A stretch of DNA of 64,000 nucleotides from Streptomyces sp. WMMC940 (GTDB lineage Bacteria; Actinomycetota; Actinomycetes; Streptomycetales; Streptomycetaceae). The position numbers and the translations under genes are program-made. Below, one piece after another: positions 19,164-29,007 of this stretch. The notes beneath the pieces were generated by a model. The model worked only from the letters and a program-made list of their open reading frames with translations. It was not told the origin of the DNA and did not search any database. Where the stretch lies: the NCBI RefSeq assembly GCF_027460265.1, contig NZ_JAPZBC010000001.1:6085001-6149000 (forward strand). The letters are read 5' to 3'. Within the stretch, counting starts at the first letter, position 1, and each line of letters begins with the position of its first letter.

Positions 19164-20966
19164 TCAGCCGCCGTACGCGCCGGAGGCGGTGAGCCGCAGC
19201 GCCGTGTCGATCAGCGGGACGTGGCTGAACGCCTGCGGGAAGTTGCCCACCTGACGCTGCAGCCTCGGGTCCCACTCCTCGGCGAGCAGGCCGAGGTCGT
19301 TGCGCAGCGACAGCAGCTTCTCGAACAGCCGGCGTGCCTCGTCCACGCGCCCGATCATCGCCAGGTCGTCGGCGAGCCAGAACGAGCAGGCGAGGAACGC
19401 TCCCTCGTCGCCCTCGAGCCCGTCGACGCCGGCCTCGTCGCCCGCCGTCGGGTAGCGCAGCACGAAGCCGTCCGGTGTGGACAGCTCCCGCTGGATCGCC
19501 TCGATGGTGCCGATGACGCGCTTGTCGTCCGGCGGCAGGAAGCCCATCTGCGGGATGAGCAGCAGCGAGGCGTCGAGCTCCTTGGAGCCGTAGGACTGCG
19601 TGAAGGTGTTGCGCTCCTTGTCGTAGCCCTTCTCGCAGACGTCGCGGTGGATCTCGTCGCGCAGCTCGCGCCAGCGCTCCAGCGGGCCGTCCGCGTCGCC
19701 CGACTCGATCAGCTTGATCGTGCGGTCGACGGCGACCCAGGCCATGACCTTGGAGTGCACGAAGTGCCGGCGCGGACCGCGGACCTCCCAGATGCCCTCG
19801 TCGGGCTGGTCCCAGTGGCCCTCCAGGTACCGGATCAGCTTCAGCTGGAGCACCGAGGCGTAGTCGTTGCGGGACAGACCCGTCATATGGGCCAGGTGCA
19901 GGGCCTCGGTGACCTCTCCGTAGACGTCCAGCTGGAGCTGGTTCGCCGCGCCGTTGCCCACCCGTACCGGTGCGGAGCCCTCGTACCCAGGCAGCCAGTC
20001 CAGCTCCGCCTCGCCGAGCTCCCGCTCCCCGGCGATGCCGTACATGATCTGCAGGTTCTCCGGGTCGCCGGCGACGGCGCGCAGCAGCCACTCGCGCCAG
20101 GCCCGGGCCTCTTCGCGGTAGCCGGTGCGCAGCAGCGAGGAGAGGGTGATGGCGGCGTCGCGCAGCCAGGTGTAGCGGTAGTCCCAGTTCCGGACGCCTC
20201 CGATCTCCTCGGGCAGCGAGGTGGTGGGCGCGGCGACGATGCCGCCGGTGGGCGCGTATGTGAGGGCCTTCAGGGTGATCAGGGAGCGGATCACGGACTC
20301 CCGGTAGGGGCCGTGGTACGTGCAGTGCTCGACCCATTCGCGCCAGAAGTCCTCGGTGGCGTCCAGCGACCCCTCGGGGTCGGGCAGCGCGGGTGGCTGG
20401 TGGTGGGACGGCTGCCAGCTGATGGTGAAGGCGAGCCGGTCGCCGGGGGAGACCGTGAAGTCGGAGTAGGTCGTCAGGTCCTGGCCGTAGGTGTCGGCGG
20501 GGGTGTCCAGCCACACCGAGTCGGGGCCCGCGACGGCGACCGTGCGGTTGTCCACCTTGTGCACCCAGGGCACGATCCGGCCGTAGCTGAACCGCATCCG
20601 CAGGGCCGACCGCATGGGCACGCGCCCGCTGACGCCTTCCACGATCCGGATCAGCTGGGGTGCGCCGTCACGGGGCGGCATGAAATCCGTCACGCGGACC
20701 GTGCCGCGTGGCGTGTCCCACTCCGATTCCAGGATCAGCGAGTCGCCCCGGTAGCGGCGGCGGCTGGCCGCGGGCGGCTCGGTGTCGGCCGGGTACGCCG
20801 GCCCGAGGCGCCAGAATCCGTGCTCCTCGGTGCCGAGAAGACCTGCGAAGACGGCATGCGAGTCGAAGCGGGGGAGGCACAGCCAGTCGACGGTGCCGTC
20901 CCGGCAGACCAGGGCAGCGGTCTGCATGTCTCCGATGAGTGCGTAGTCCTCGATGCGCCCGGCCAC
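19164..20966 (-). CDS. Glycoside hydrolase family 15 protein (glucoamylase/trehalase-like)
   Basis: 600 aa from GTG at 20966, chosen because GGAG lies 6 nt upstream and the protein then starts AGRIEDYALIGDMQTAALV, the usual beginning; an ATG at 21008 is also open. The N-terminal beta-sandwich domain (residues about 1-220) precedes an (alpha/alpha)6 barrel with GGVRNWDYRYTWLRDA (catalytic acid region near 275) and LLAEEWDP (catalytic base region) plus VGNFPQAFSHVPLI. Bacterial proteins of this layout include the mycobacterial GH15 trehalase, so trehalose or an alpha-glucan is plausible. There is no signal peptide; it is a cytosolic enzyme. It is divergent from pyrG. Confidence 0.92.
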   Translation of the reverse strand: MAGRIEDYALIGDMQTAALVCRDGTVDWLCLPRFDSHAVFAGLLGTEEHGFWRLGPAYPADTEPPAASRRRYRGDSLILESEWDTPRGTVRVTDFMPPRDGAPQLIRIVEGVSGRVPMRSALRMRFSYGRIVPWVHKVDNRTVAVAGPDSVWLDTPADTYGQDLTTYSDFTVSPGDRLAFTISWQPSHHQPPALPDPEGSLDATEDFWREWVEHCTYHGPYRESVIRSLITLKALTYAPTGGIVAAPTTSLPEEIGGVRNWDYRYTWLRDAAITLSSLLRTGYREEARAWREWLLRAVAGDPENLQIMYGIAGERELGEAELDWLPGYEGSAPVRVGNGAANQLQLDVYGEVTEALHLAHMTGLSRNDYASVLQLKLIRYLEGHWDQPDEGIWEVRGPRRHFVHSKVMAWVAVDRTIKLIESGDADGPLERWRELRDEIHRDVCEKGYDKERNTFTQSYGSKELDASLLLIPQMGFLPPDDKRVIGTIEAIQRELSTPDGFVLRYPTAGDEAGVDGLEGDEGAFLACSFWLADDLAMIGRVDEARRLFEKLLSLRNDLGLLAEEWDPRLQRQVGNFPQAFSHVPLIDTALRLTASGAYGG

Positions 20967-21447
20967 GTGGATCTCCAGTCGAACGGCCACGTCCGCCCAG
21001 CGTGGCACTTACTGCGGTCAAGGGGGTCAATCGGTCGATGACGAGCTCGCTCCGGGAAGGGTGTCCCGCCCAGGCGAAACTGTGAGGGAAGGGCGGGGGT
21101 GGTGCCGTTCACCGGCCTGGCTCGGCAGCGATATTCCGAATCAAGTGTCCGAGCAGGATACGACGCACCCCGGTGATCCGCGCGACGCTCTCGACAATGC
21201 ATCGCGGCCGAACGGGTGAGCGCCTGGTGAACCCCGGTGGAGCCCGCTGAAGGCCATCATGCCCTGTGTGGCCGGAAGCAGTCTCCCCCGGGCGCTGATA
21301 CCCTGGTAGCCCGTGGACCGGTGGTGCCCCCACTAGGGATGGCGGCCCCCGAACCGCAGCGACGGCGCCCCGGGCGATCCCCGGATGTTCCCTGTGGGGC
21401 GCCGTTACGCACGACCACCTCGCGACCACGGGAGCCCCCTCTTGGCC
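20967..21447. other. 481-bp divergent promoter region between the GH15 gene and pyrG
   Basis: It must hold promoters for both genes. On the minus strand two TTGACC hexamers occur near 21013-21033 but no properly spaced -10 was found. On the plus strand TACCCT (21299-21304) is a possible -10 without a good -35. GGGAG at 21430-21434 is the pyrG ribosome site. No coding sequence or riboswitch-like fold was recognised. Confidence 0.5.
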
Positions 21448-23133
21448 ATGCCGGCTCGATCCTCGACATCTACGACGACCAAGCACATCTTCGTCACCGG
21501 GGGTGTCGCCTCCTCCCTCGGCAAGGGCCTGACCGCCTCCAGCCTGGGCGCGCTCCTGAAGGCGCGGGGCCTGCGGGTCACCATGCAGAAGCTCGACCCG
21601 TACCTGAACGTCGACCCGGGGACGATGAACCCGTTCCAGCACGGTGAGGTGTTCGTCACCAACGACGGCGCCGAGACCGACCTGGACATCGGTCACTACG
21701 AGCGTTTCCTCGACGTGGACCTCGACGGCTCCGCGAACGTCACCACCGGTCAGGTGTACTCGACCGTGATCGCCAAGGAGCGGCGCGGCGAGTACCTGGG
21801 CGACACGGTCCAGGTGATCCCGCACATCACCAACGAGATCAAGCACCGCATCCGCCGTATGGCCACCGACGACGTCGACGTCGTGATCACCGAGGTCGGC
21901 GGCACCGTCGGCGACATCGAGTCGCTGCCGTTCCTGGAGACCGTCCGGCAGGTCCGCCACGAGGTCGGCCGGGACAACGTCTTCGTCGTGCACATCTCGC
22001 TGCTTCCCTACATCGGGCCGTCCGGGGAGCTGAAGACCAAGCCGACCCAGCACTCGGTCGCCGCGCTGCGGAACATCGGTATCCAGCCGGACGCGATCGT
22101 GCTGCGCGCCGACCGCGAGGTCCCCACCGCCATCAAGCGCAAGATCTCGCTGATGTGCGACGTCGACGAGGCGGCCGTGGTCGCCGCCATCGACGCCAAG
22201 TCGATCTACGACATCCCGAAGGTGCTGCACACCGAGGGCCTGGACGCCTACGTCGTGCGCAAGCTCGACCTTCCGTTCCGCGACGTGGACTGGACGGTCT
22301 GGGACGACCTGCTGGACCGAGTGCACAACCCCGACCATGAGGTCAGTGTCGCGCTCGTCGGCAAGTACATCGACCTGCCGGACGCCTATCTGTCGGTGAC
22401 CGAGGCCATGCGGGCCGGCGGTTTCGCGAACAAGGCCCGGGTCAAGGTGAAGTGGGTCACGTCCGACGACTGCCGTACGCCGGCCGGCGCGCAGAAGCAG
22501 CTCGGCGACGTGGACGCGATCCTGATCCCGGGCGGCTTCGGCGAGCGCGGCGTCGACGGCAAGGTCGGCGCGATCCAGTACGCCCGCGAGAACAGGATCC
22601 CGCTGCTGGGCCTCTGCCTCGGCCTGCAGTGCATCGTGATCGAGGCCGCCCGCAACCTGGCCGAGATCCCCGACGCGAACTCCACGGAGTTCGACGCGGG
22701 CACCGCCCACCCCGTCATCTCCACGATGGAGGAGCAGCTGGCGTACGTGGAGGGCGCGGGCGACCTCGGCGGAACGATGCGCCTCGGTCTCTACCCGGCG
22801 AAGCTCGCCGAGGGCTCCATCGTCCGCGAGGTCTACGCGAACGAGCCGTACGTCGAGGAGCGCCACCGGCACCGCTACGAGGTGAACAACGCCTACCGTG
22901 CGGAGCTGGAGAAGAAGGCGGGCATCGTCTTCTCCGGAACCTCCCCGGACAACAAGCTGGTGGAGTACGTCGAGTACCCGCGTGAGGTGCACCCGTACCT
23001 GGTCGCGACCCAGGCCCACCCGGAGCTCCGCTCCCGCCCGACCCGTCCGCACCCGCTCTTCGCCGGCCTGGTGAAGGCGGCCGTGGAGCGGAGGACCGCG
23101 GGTCCGGGCGCAGGGCACAAGACGGGCAAGTAA
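21448..23133 (+). CDS. pyrG: CTP synthase
   Basis: 561 aa from ATG at 21448. The GGGAG site is 13 nt away; a TTG at 21442 (7 nt spacing) would add two residues, so the exact start is open. The synthase domain opens [20 protein letters not shown] (P-loop) and contains [20 protein letters not shown] and [14 protein letters not shown]. The C-terminal class-I glutaminase domain has GLCLGLQ with nucleophile Cys390 and the late His/Glu in AHPEL. It makes CTP from UTP, ATP and glutamine in the cytosol. It is followed by the Nudix gene, 79 bp away. Confidence 0.98.
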   Translation: MPARSSTSTTTKHIFVTGGVASSLGKGLTASSLGALLKARGLRVTMQKLDPYLNVDPGTMNPFQHGEVFVTNDGAETDLDIGHYERFLDVDLDGSANVTTGQVYSTVIAKERRGEYLGDTVQVIPHITNEIKHRIRRMATDDVDVVITEVGGTVGDIESLPFLETVRQVRHEVGRDNVFVVHISLLPYIGPSGELKTKPTQHSVAALRNIGIQPDAIVLRADREVPTAIKRKISLMCDVDEAAVVAAIDAKSIYDIPKVLHTEGLDAYVVRKLDLPFRDVDWTVWDDLLDRVHNPDHEVSVALVGKYIDLPDAYLSVTEAMRAGGFANKARVKVKWVTSDDCRTPAGAQKQLGDVDAILIPGGFGERGVDGKVGAIQYARENRIPLLGLCLGLQCIVIEAARNLAEIPDANSTEFDAGTAHPVISTMEEQLAYVEGAGDLGGTMRLGLYPAKLAEGSIVREVYANEPYVEERHRHRYEVNNAYRAELEKKAGIVFSGTSPDNKLVEYVEYPREVHPYLVATQAHPELRSRPTRPHPLFAGLVKAAVERRTAGPGAGHKTGK

Positions 23134-23212
23134 GGCAAAGGCGTTACGGTGGGCCGGGGCACGGAACGGGACAGGTTCCGCGGCCCCGGTTCCGGCGTTT
23201 GGGAGGACGCGC

Positions 23213-23839
23213 ATGACCATCAAGGACACCCCCGCGGAGTGGCGGGTCACCGCGACCGCGACGCCGTTCAGGGGCAACAAGACGAGTGTCCGCACCGACG
23301 ACGTGGTCATGCCCGACGGCTCGGTCGTGCGCCGTGACTACCAGGTGCACCCGGGATCGGTGGCGGTCCTGGCGCTCGACGAGGACGGCCGGGTCCTGGT
23401 GCTGCGCCAGTACCGGCACCCGGTGCGGCAGAAGCTCTGGGAGATCCCGGCCGGGCTGCTCGACGTCCCCGGCGAGAATCCGCTGACCGCGGCCCAGCGC
23501 GAACTGTACGAGGAAGCACACGTCAAGGCGGTCGACTGGCGGGTCCTCGCGGACGTCTACACCACGCCGGGCGGCTGCGACGAGGCCGTACGGATCTTCC
23601 TGGCCCGTGATCTGTCCGAGGCGGAGGGCGAGCGCTTCCAGGTCTCCGAGGAGGAGGCGGACATGGAGCTGGCGCGCGTTCCGCTCCAGGACCTGGTGCG
23701 TGGCGTACTCGCCGGCGATCTGCACAACAACTGCCTGGTGGTGGGGGTCCTCTCGCTCACGGCCGCCCTCGCCGGCGACGGCCTGGACTCCCTCCGCCCC
23801 GCCGAGGCCCCCTGGCCCGCCCGCCCGTTCGAGGCGTAG
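23213..23839 (+). CDS. Nudix hydrolase, ADP-ribose pyrophosphatase-like
   Basis: 208 aa, ATG with GGGAGG 6 nt upstream. The overall layout matches the NudF/ADP-ribose pyrophosphatase family, with VLVLRQYRHPVRQKLWEIPA before the box. The Nudix box (81-104) reads GLLDVPGENPL...REL YEEAHV: six instead of five residues separate the first Gly from Glu, and the late Gly is His. The catalytic REXXEE core is intact, so hydrolase activity is likely. The product of action is expected to be ribose-5-phosphate plus AMP. It is co-directional with pyrG and may share its transcript. Confidence 0.9.
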   Translation: MTIKDTPAEWRVTATATPFRGNKTSVRTDDVVMPDGSVVRRDYQVHPGSVAVLALDEDGRVLVLRQYRHPVRQKLWEIPAGLLDVPGENPLTAAQRELYEEAHVKAVDWRVLADVYTTPGGCDEAVRIFLARDLSEAEGERFQVSEEEADMELARVPLQDLVRGVLAGDLHNNCLVVGVLSLTAALAGDGLDSLRPAEAPWPARPFEA

Positions 23840-24076
23840 GCACCGCACGGTCGGGGCGGCGCTCCCGGGCAGGGGAGTGCCGCCGTGGCCTCCGGCCCCT
23901 CGCGCGACCGCGCACAGGGGTGGTGTGACCATCCGCTCATCCGATCGAGGGATCCTCCCGCCGCGTGCCGCCGCGCTCTCCCCGTTTCGGCGAGATGCCT
24001 GAATTACGCTCGGAGCGCCCCGCCCGGGCACCCGGCGCGGGTTCGGCTCGACGGTGGCGGACTGGGAGCGTGGCCC

Positions 24077-26176
24077 GTGACGGATCAGGCGGTGGACTTC
24101 GAGGAACCCTCGTCCGAGAACCGCCCGTCGCAGGCAGGGCCCCTGTCCGGGGAGCGGCACGGTCATGGGACCGTTGGCCCTGTGGGTGGGCAATTCATCG
24201 GGCGCCAGCGGGAATTGAAGGCGCTGCGGGCCGACATCGAACGGGCCGGTCTCGACACGATCTCCGGGCGCAAGGCGCCTCGCGCCCGGGTGCTGCTCGT
24301 CGCCGGGCGGCCCGGCTCGGGGAGGACCGCGCTCGCCGCGGAACTGACGCGGCGGCTGGCGGACGAGTACCCGGACGGGGTGCTGTGGGCGAGGCTCAGC
24401 GAGCCCGGCGGCGAACCGGTCCCCACCGATCGCACCGCCCGCGGACTGCTGGACACGCTCGGCGTCGGAGCACCGGCCGGCGCCGAAGAGGACCTGCTCA
24501 CCGAGATGGTCCGCGAGGCCCTCGCGGTGCGGCGGTGCGTGCTCGTGCTGGACGACGCCGCCGACGCGGAACAGGTGGACCCGCTGCTGCCCGACAACCC
24601 CGAGTGCCTGGTCGTCGCCGTCTCCCAGGGGCCGCTCACCGGGATCCCGGACGTGCGGCCGTGCACCATCGGCGGCATGGACGCCAAGTCGGCGATCGAG
24701 TTGCTGAGCCGTTTCACCGGCTCGGTGCGGGTCACCGTCGACCCGCAGGCCGCCGAGTCGCTGGTCGAGCAGTGCGGCGGGCAGCCCGCCGCGATGCTGC
24801 TGGTCGGCGGCTGGCTCGCGGCCCGCCCCAAGGCCTCCGTCGCCGACGCGACCAAGCAGCTGAAGGGACTGCCCGACGACCCCGAGGAGCCCGTCGGCGC
24901 CCGGCCGCTGGCCCGGGCCTTCCGGCTCGTGCACGACTCGCTCCCGCAGTCCGCGGCGAGGCTGCTGCGGCTGCTCGCCCTCGCCCCCGCCGGGCGGGCG
25001 GACGCGCACACCGCCTCCGCGCTGGCCGGCTGCTCGGTCTCGGCGGCCGGATCGACCCTGGAGGACTTCGCCGCGCTCGGGCTGCTGCACGCGCCCGCCG
25101 GTGCGGATGAGGCGGTCGAGCCGGAGGGGAGCGAGCAGTACGAGGTGCCGGCCTGCCTCGCCCCGCTGCTGCACGCGCTGGTGACCGAGGAGGAGCGGCC
25201 CGCCGAGGTGCAGCTCGCCCGGGCCCGGATGCTGGAGCGGACCGTACGGCTGCTGCAGTCCTGCCACGCCGTCACGGAACCGGAGGGATCCTCGGCCCGC
25301 AAGAAGCTCGCCGGACTGCCGCGCGCCCTGCGCTTCTCCGGCCCCGGGGCCGCCGCGGCCTGGCTGGAGGAGCGCCGGCCCGCGCTGCTCGGGGCCGCCC
25401 GGATCGCGGTGGCCGACGGAGAGCTGGACACGCTGGCCCGGCGGCTGATCGCCGCGCTGGTCCGGGCGCTGGTCGCGCACCGCGGCACCGAGTCGGCCGC
25501 CCCTGAGCTCTACGGGCTCCATCAGCTCGTACTGGACGTGGCCGTACGGCGTGAACTGCACCGGGAGCAGGCCGCCGCGCTGCTGAACCTGGCCGACCTG
25601 GATGCCGGGACGGGCCGGACGGAGGAGGCGCTGGTGCGGTACCGGGCGGCTCTGGACGCGGGACGCCGCGGAAACGACCCGTACGCCACCGCCAGGGCGA
25701 TGGAATCCGTAGGCGGTGCCTACCAGGAGCTCGGGGACTGGGAGCGGGCGGCGGACTGGTACGGGCGAGCCCTCGCCCAGCGCCTCGCCCGGGGCGAGCG
25801 CGCCGACGAGGCCCGGCTGTACGGCCGGCTGGGCGGTGTGCACACCTACGCCGGGCGGTACGGGGAGGCGCTGCGCAGCTGGCGCGCGGCGGCGGCCGGA
25901 TACCGGCGCCTCGGCGATCTGCCCGGCCATGCGCGGGCGTTGAGCGAGGCGGCCCGGGTCCAGGAGTACGCGGGACGCCCGGAGGAGGCGCTGCGCACCT
26001 GCGAGGAGGCCGTGGCCTGGGCTCGCAGGGCCGGGGACCTGCGGCTCCAGGCCGCACTCCAGCTGCGGCTGGCCGACACACTGGACCGCCTCGGCGACTC
26101 CGCCGCGGCCGGACTGCACCGTTCCGCCGCCGAGCGACTGCTGGGAGGCGATGTTTCCGGCCTACGAAATCCGTAG
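24077..26176 (+). CDS. STAND-like ATPase with C-terminal tetratricopeptide repeats
   Basis: 699 aa, GTG with GGGAG 8 nt upstream. Residues 1-45 are disordered. An NB-ARC-like module starts FIGRQRELKALR (typical entry to AfsR-type ATPases). The P-loop is GRPGSGRTAL (77-86) with Arg replacing the Walker A Lys, and Walker B is CVLVLDDAADAEQV near 154. A winged-helix/helical region follows. From about residue 480 to 690 come six or so TPRs (TGRTEEALVRYRAAL, LGDWERAADWYGRAL, AGRYGEALRSWRAAA, AGRPEEALRTCEEAV). There is no SARP DNA-binding domain. It is probably a signalling scaffold; target unknown. A 237-bp upstream gap has no other feature. Confidence 0.85.
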   Translation: MTDQAVDFEEPSSENRPSQAGPLSGERHGHGTVGPVGGQFIGRQRELKALRADIERAGLDTISGRKAPRARVLLVAGRPGSGRTALAAELTRRLADEYPDGVLWARLSEPGGEPVPTDRTARGLLDTLGVGAPAGAEEDLLTEMVREALAVRRCVLVLDDAADAEQVDPLLPDNPECLVVAVSQGPLTGIPDVRPCTIGGMDAKSAIELLSRFTGSVRVTVDPQAAESLVEQCGGQPAAMLLVGGWLAARPKASVADATKQLKGLPDDPEEPVGARPLARAFRLVHDSLPQSAARLLRLLALAPAGRADAHTASALAGCSVSAAGSTLEDFAALGLLHAPAGADEAVEPEGSEQYEVPACLAPLLHALVTEEERPAEVQLARARMLERTVRLLQSCHAVTEPEGSSARKKLAGLPRALRFSGPGAAAAWLEERRPALLGAARIAVADGELDTLARRLIAALVRALVAHRGTESAAPELYGLHQLVLDVAVRRELHREQAAALLNLADLDAGTGRTEEALVRYRAALDAGRRGNDPYATARAMESVGGAYQELGDWERAADWYGRALAQRLARGERADEARLYGRLGGVHTYAGRYGEALRSWRAAAAGYRRLGDLPGHARALSEAARVQEYAGRPEEALRTCEEAVAWARRAGDLRLQAALQLRLADTLDRLGDSAAAGLHRSAAERLLGGDVSGLRNP

Positions 26177-26208
26177 TGTTGTCCTCGGAGAAATTTGCTT
26201 TGCAAGGC

Positions 26209-26236
26209 TAGACAGCTGGAAGTCCTTCATTAGACT
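26209..26236 (+). promoter_or_regulatory. Promoter of ald
   Basis: TAGACA (26209-26214, one mismatch to TTGACA), 16-nt spacer, TAGACT (26231-26236) fits a principal-sigma promoter. It lies in an unusually AT-rich 60-bp stretch. Transcription would start near 26243, giving a 5' leader of about 95 nt. Confidence 0.65.
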
Positions 26237-26337
26237 GGCTCTGCCGGGTGTCGCCCCGGTCCATCCGATACGCCCGGCGTATCCGGGTAAGTATGGAACT
26301 GCACCAGAATCCCCCTGAGCCAAGGACCGTGATCGAC

Positions 26338-27453
26338 GTGAAGGTCGGCATCCCCCGCGAGGTCAAGAACAACGAGTTCCGGGTGGCGATCACCCCCGCC
26401 GGCGTGCACGAGCTCGTGCGCAACGGCCACCAGGTCTTCATCGAGGCGAACGCCGGTGTCGGCTCCTCGATCACGGACGAGGAGTTCGTCGCCGCGGGCG
26501 GGCAGATCCTGCCCACCGCCGACGAGGTCTGGGCCACCGCGGACATGGTGCTCAAGGTCAAGGAGCCCATCGCGGAGGAGTACCACCGCATGCGCAAGGA
26601 CCAGGTCCTCTTCACCTACCTGCACCTTGCCGCCTCCAAGGAGTGCACGGACGCCCTGATCGAGTCCGGCACCACCGCCATCGCCTACGAGACGGTCGAG
26701 CTCCCCAACCGCTCCCTGCCGCTCCTCGCCCCGATGTCCGAGGTCGCGGGGCGGCTGGCCCCGCAGGTCGGGGCCTACCACCTGATGCGCCCGGCCGGCG
26801 GCCGGGGCGTGCTGCCCGGCGGGGTTCCCGGCGTGACCCCGGCCAAGGCCGTCGTCATCGGCGGCGGTGTCTCCGGCTGGAACGCCACGCAGATCGCCGT
26901 CGGCATGGGCTTCGAGGTGACGCTGCTGGACCGCGACATCAACAAGCTGCGCGAGGCCGACAGGATCTTCGGCACGAAGGTCAAGGCCGTCATGTCCAAC
27001 TCCTTCGAGCTGGAGAAGGCCGTCCTCGACGCCGACCTCGTCATCGGCGCGGTGCTCATCCCCGGCGCCAAGGCGCCGAAGCTGGTCACCAACGAGCTCG
27101 TCTCCCGGATGAAGCCGGGAAGTGTCCTTGTCGACATCGCGATCGACCAGGGCGGCTGCTTCGAGGACTCCCGTCCGACCACGCACGCCGAGCCGACCTT
27201 CCGGGTCCACAACTCGGTCTTCTACTGCGTCGCCAACATGCCCGGCGCCGTTCCGAACACCTCCACCAACGCGCTCACCAACGCCACGCTCCCCTACGTC
27301 GTGTCGCTGGCGAACAACGGCTGGGTCGAGGCGCTCCGCCGCGACCCGGCGCTGGCCAGGGGCCTCAACGTCCATGAGGGCCAGGTCGTTTACAAGGAGG
27401 TCGCCGAGGCGCACGGCCTCGAGACCGTCGAGCTGAACACGCTGCTCGGCTGA
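26338..27453 (+). CDS. ald: Alanine dehydrogenase
   Basis: 371 aa from GTG at 26338 ([20 protein letters not shown]), the normal family start, with AAGGA 11 nt upstream. A GTG at 26329 would add three residues but has no room for a ribosome site. Substrate-binding residues lie in [16 protein letters not shown] and [11 protein letters not shown] (Lys/His pair). The NAD fold has [20 protein letters not shown] near 172-190, and the catalytic Asp segment is [16 protein letters not shown]. It reversibly deaminates alanine to pyruvate and ammonia with NAD. It is monocistronic with its own promoter and a downstream hairpin. Confidence 0.97.
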   Translation: MKVGIPREVKNNEFRVAITPAGVHELVRNGHQVFIEANAGVGSSITDEEFVAAGGQILPTADEVWATADMVLKVKEPIAEEYHRMRKDQVLFTYLHLAASKECTDALIESGTTAIAYETVELPNRSLPLLAPMSEVAGRLAPQVGAYHLMRPAGGRGVLPGGVPGVTPAKAVVIGGGVSGWNATQIAVGMGFEVTLLDRDINKLREADRIFGTKVKAVMSNSFELEKAVLDADLVIGAVLIPGAKAPKLVTNELVSRMKPGSVLVDIAIDQGGCFEDSRPTTHAEPTFRVHNSVFYCVANMPGAVPNTSTNALTNATLPYVVSLANNGWVEALRRDPALARGLNVHEGQVVYKEVAEAHGLETVELNTLLG

Positions 27454-27504
27454 CACGCGTCGACAACCGACCGCCCTGTCAACCGGGGTCGTCAACATCA
27501 CGTA

Positions 27505-27539
27505 TCCGGCCGGACCTTGAGGAGCAGGGTCCGGCCGGA
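27505..27539 (+). terminator. Hairpin terminator after ald
   Basis: Perfect 12-bp inverted repeat TCCGGCCGGACC / GGTCCGGCCGGA with an 11-nt loop, 51 nt after the ald stop. There is no U-tract, as is common in Streptomyces. A third partial copy of the arm (TCCGGCCGG) follows at 27546. Confidence 0.75.
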
Positions 27540-27696
27540 CGCGTGTCCGGCCGGCGCGGGGCACTCGCTCAACTCGCCTTGAACGTAACCCTTCAACCGA
27601 TTCGCACACCGTCGAAAGGCGCGGAACGGTCGCTGTGCACCCTTGACAGCGGGGTGTTCGGTTGCCGACACATCGGGCCGGGTCCGGCGGATTGTG

Positions 27697-27726
27697 TTGC
27701 TGCGGACCGGGGACACGCCATAGAGT
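27697..27726 (+). promoter_or_regulatory. Promoter of the parA-family gene
   Basis: TTGCTG (27697-27702), 18-nt spacer, TAGAGT (27721-27726). It gives a leader of about 70 nt ending in an AAGGAGG ribosome site (27784-27790). A separate TTGACA at 27643 has no -10 at the right distance. The 348-bp gap 27454-27801 holds only the ald terminator and this promoter. Confidence 0.65.
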
Positions 27727-27801
27727 CGCCAACCGTCGGCATGGTGCCACGCTGACCTATCGATAAGTTTCCTGGTCACGTCCAAGGAGGTAAGACGACT
27801 T

Positions 27802-29007
27802 GTGAATGAGTCGACATTTTCTCCCGGGGGCGGCCGCCCAGGAATGCTCCCGGTGCGCCCCATGGGCGTGGAGGTACCCCCGACGCCGGGCCAGGCGCCC
27901 GCGTCCGGGCCCGAAGCTGTCGGCTCCGTCGCTGTCCGTACCTTCGCGACTCATCAGCACATGACGACGACAGCCCACACGATGAAGATGATGGACGGCC
28001 AACACGTGAACGCCATGGCCGGCAACGAGAGTGGCCGAGAGTCCACCCACTTCGCCGACTACGACGAGGTGCCCGAGGGGCACTTCTACGACCCCGACGC
28101 CGAGTACGAGCCCGATCCGGAGTACGCGGCCACGCTCGCGCCCGACGCGGCCCGCCAGCGCCGCGAGCGCATCGGCCCGACCGGGCGCCCGCTGCCGTAC
28201 TTCCCGATTCCCGGCCCGCTCACCGACCACGGCCCCGCGAAGATCATCGCGATGTGCAACCAGAAGGGCGGCGTCGGCAAGACGACGTCGACCATCAACC
28301 TGGGCGCCGCGCTCGCGGAGTACGGACGCCGGGTGCTGCTCGTCGACTTCGACCCGCAGGGAGCCCTGTCGGTCGGTCTCGGCGTGAACCCGATGGAGCT
28401 CGACCTCACCGTCTACAACCTGCTCATGGAGCGGGGCATGTCCGCGGACGAGGTCCTGCTGAAGACCGCCGTGCCCAACATGGACCTGCTGCCGAGCAAC
28501 ATCGACCTCTCGGCGGCCGAGGTCCAGCTCGTGAGCGAGGTCGCCCGCGAGTCGACGCTGCAGCGCGCCCTGAAGCCGCTGATGCAGGACTACGACTACA
28601 TCGTGATCGACTGTCAGCCGTCGCTCGGCCTGCTGACGGTGAACGCCCTGACGGCGGCTCACAAGGTGATCGTGCCACTGGAGTGCGAGTTCTTCGCGCT
28701 GCGCGGCGTCGCCCTGCTCACCGAGACGATCGAGAAGGTCCAGGAGCGACTCAACCCGGACCTGGAACTCGACGGCATCCTCGCCACGATGTACGACTCG
28801 CGCACGGTGCACAGCCGCGAGGTGCTGGCGCGGGTGGTCGAGGCGTTCGACGACCACGTCTACCACACGGTCATCGGGCGCACGGTGCGCTTCCCGGAGA
28901 CGACCGTCGCCGGCGAGCCCATCACGACGTACGCGTCCAACTCCGTCGGTGCCGCCGCCTACCGCCAGCTCGCCAGGGAGGTGCTCGCCCGGTGTCACGC
29001 CGAGTGA
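27802..29007 (+). CDS. ParA/Soj-family chromosome-partitioning ATPase
   Basis: 401 aa, GTG with AAGGAGG 11 nt upstream. Residues 1-140 are a disordered, Met/His/Pro-rich extension with an acidic patch (DYDEVPEGHFYDPDAEYEPD). The ParA core then starts KIIAMCNQKGGVGKTTSTIN with the deviant Walker A KGGVGKTT (155-162), VLLVDFDPQGALS (Walker A'), and DYDYIVIDCQPSLGLLTVNAL (Walker B region). It overlaps the following small gene and heads a run parA-like, small partner, scpA, scpB, rluB. That is the second ParA locus of Streptomyces, distinct from oriC parAB. A role in segregation or condensin function is inferred. Confidence 0.93.
   Translation: MNESTFSPGGGRPGMLPVRPMGVEVPPTPGQAPASGPEAVGSVAVRTFATHQHMTTTAHTMKMMDGQHVNAMAGNESGRESTHFADYDEVPEGHFYDPDAEYEPDPEYAATLAPDAARQRRERIGPTGRPLPYFPIPGPLTDHGPAKIIAMCNQKGGVGKTTSTINLGAALAEYGRRVLLVDFDPQGALSVGLGVNPMELDLTVYNLLMERGMSADEVLLKTAVPNMDLLPSNIDLSAAEVQLVSEVARESTLQRALKPLMQDYDYIVIDCQPSLGLLTVNALTAAHKVIVPLECEFFALRGVALLTETIEKVQERLNPDLELDGILATMYDSRTVHSREVLARVVEAFDDHVYHTVIGRTVRFPETTVAGEPITTYASNSVGAAAYRQLAREVLARCHAE

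Noticed and set aside
23144-26119. 991-codon minus-strand open frame
   Set aside because: It lies opposite the Nudix and STAND-like genes and its product is low complexity with no motif.
27643-27648. TTGACA upstream of the parA-family gene as a -35
   Set aside because: No TANNNT lies 16-19 nt downstream; the TTGCTG/TAGAGT pair nearer the gene fits better.
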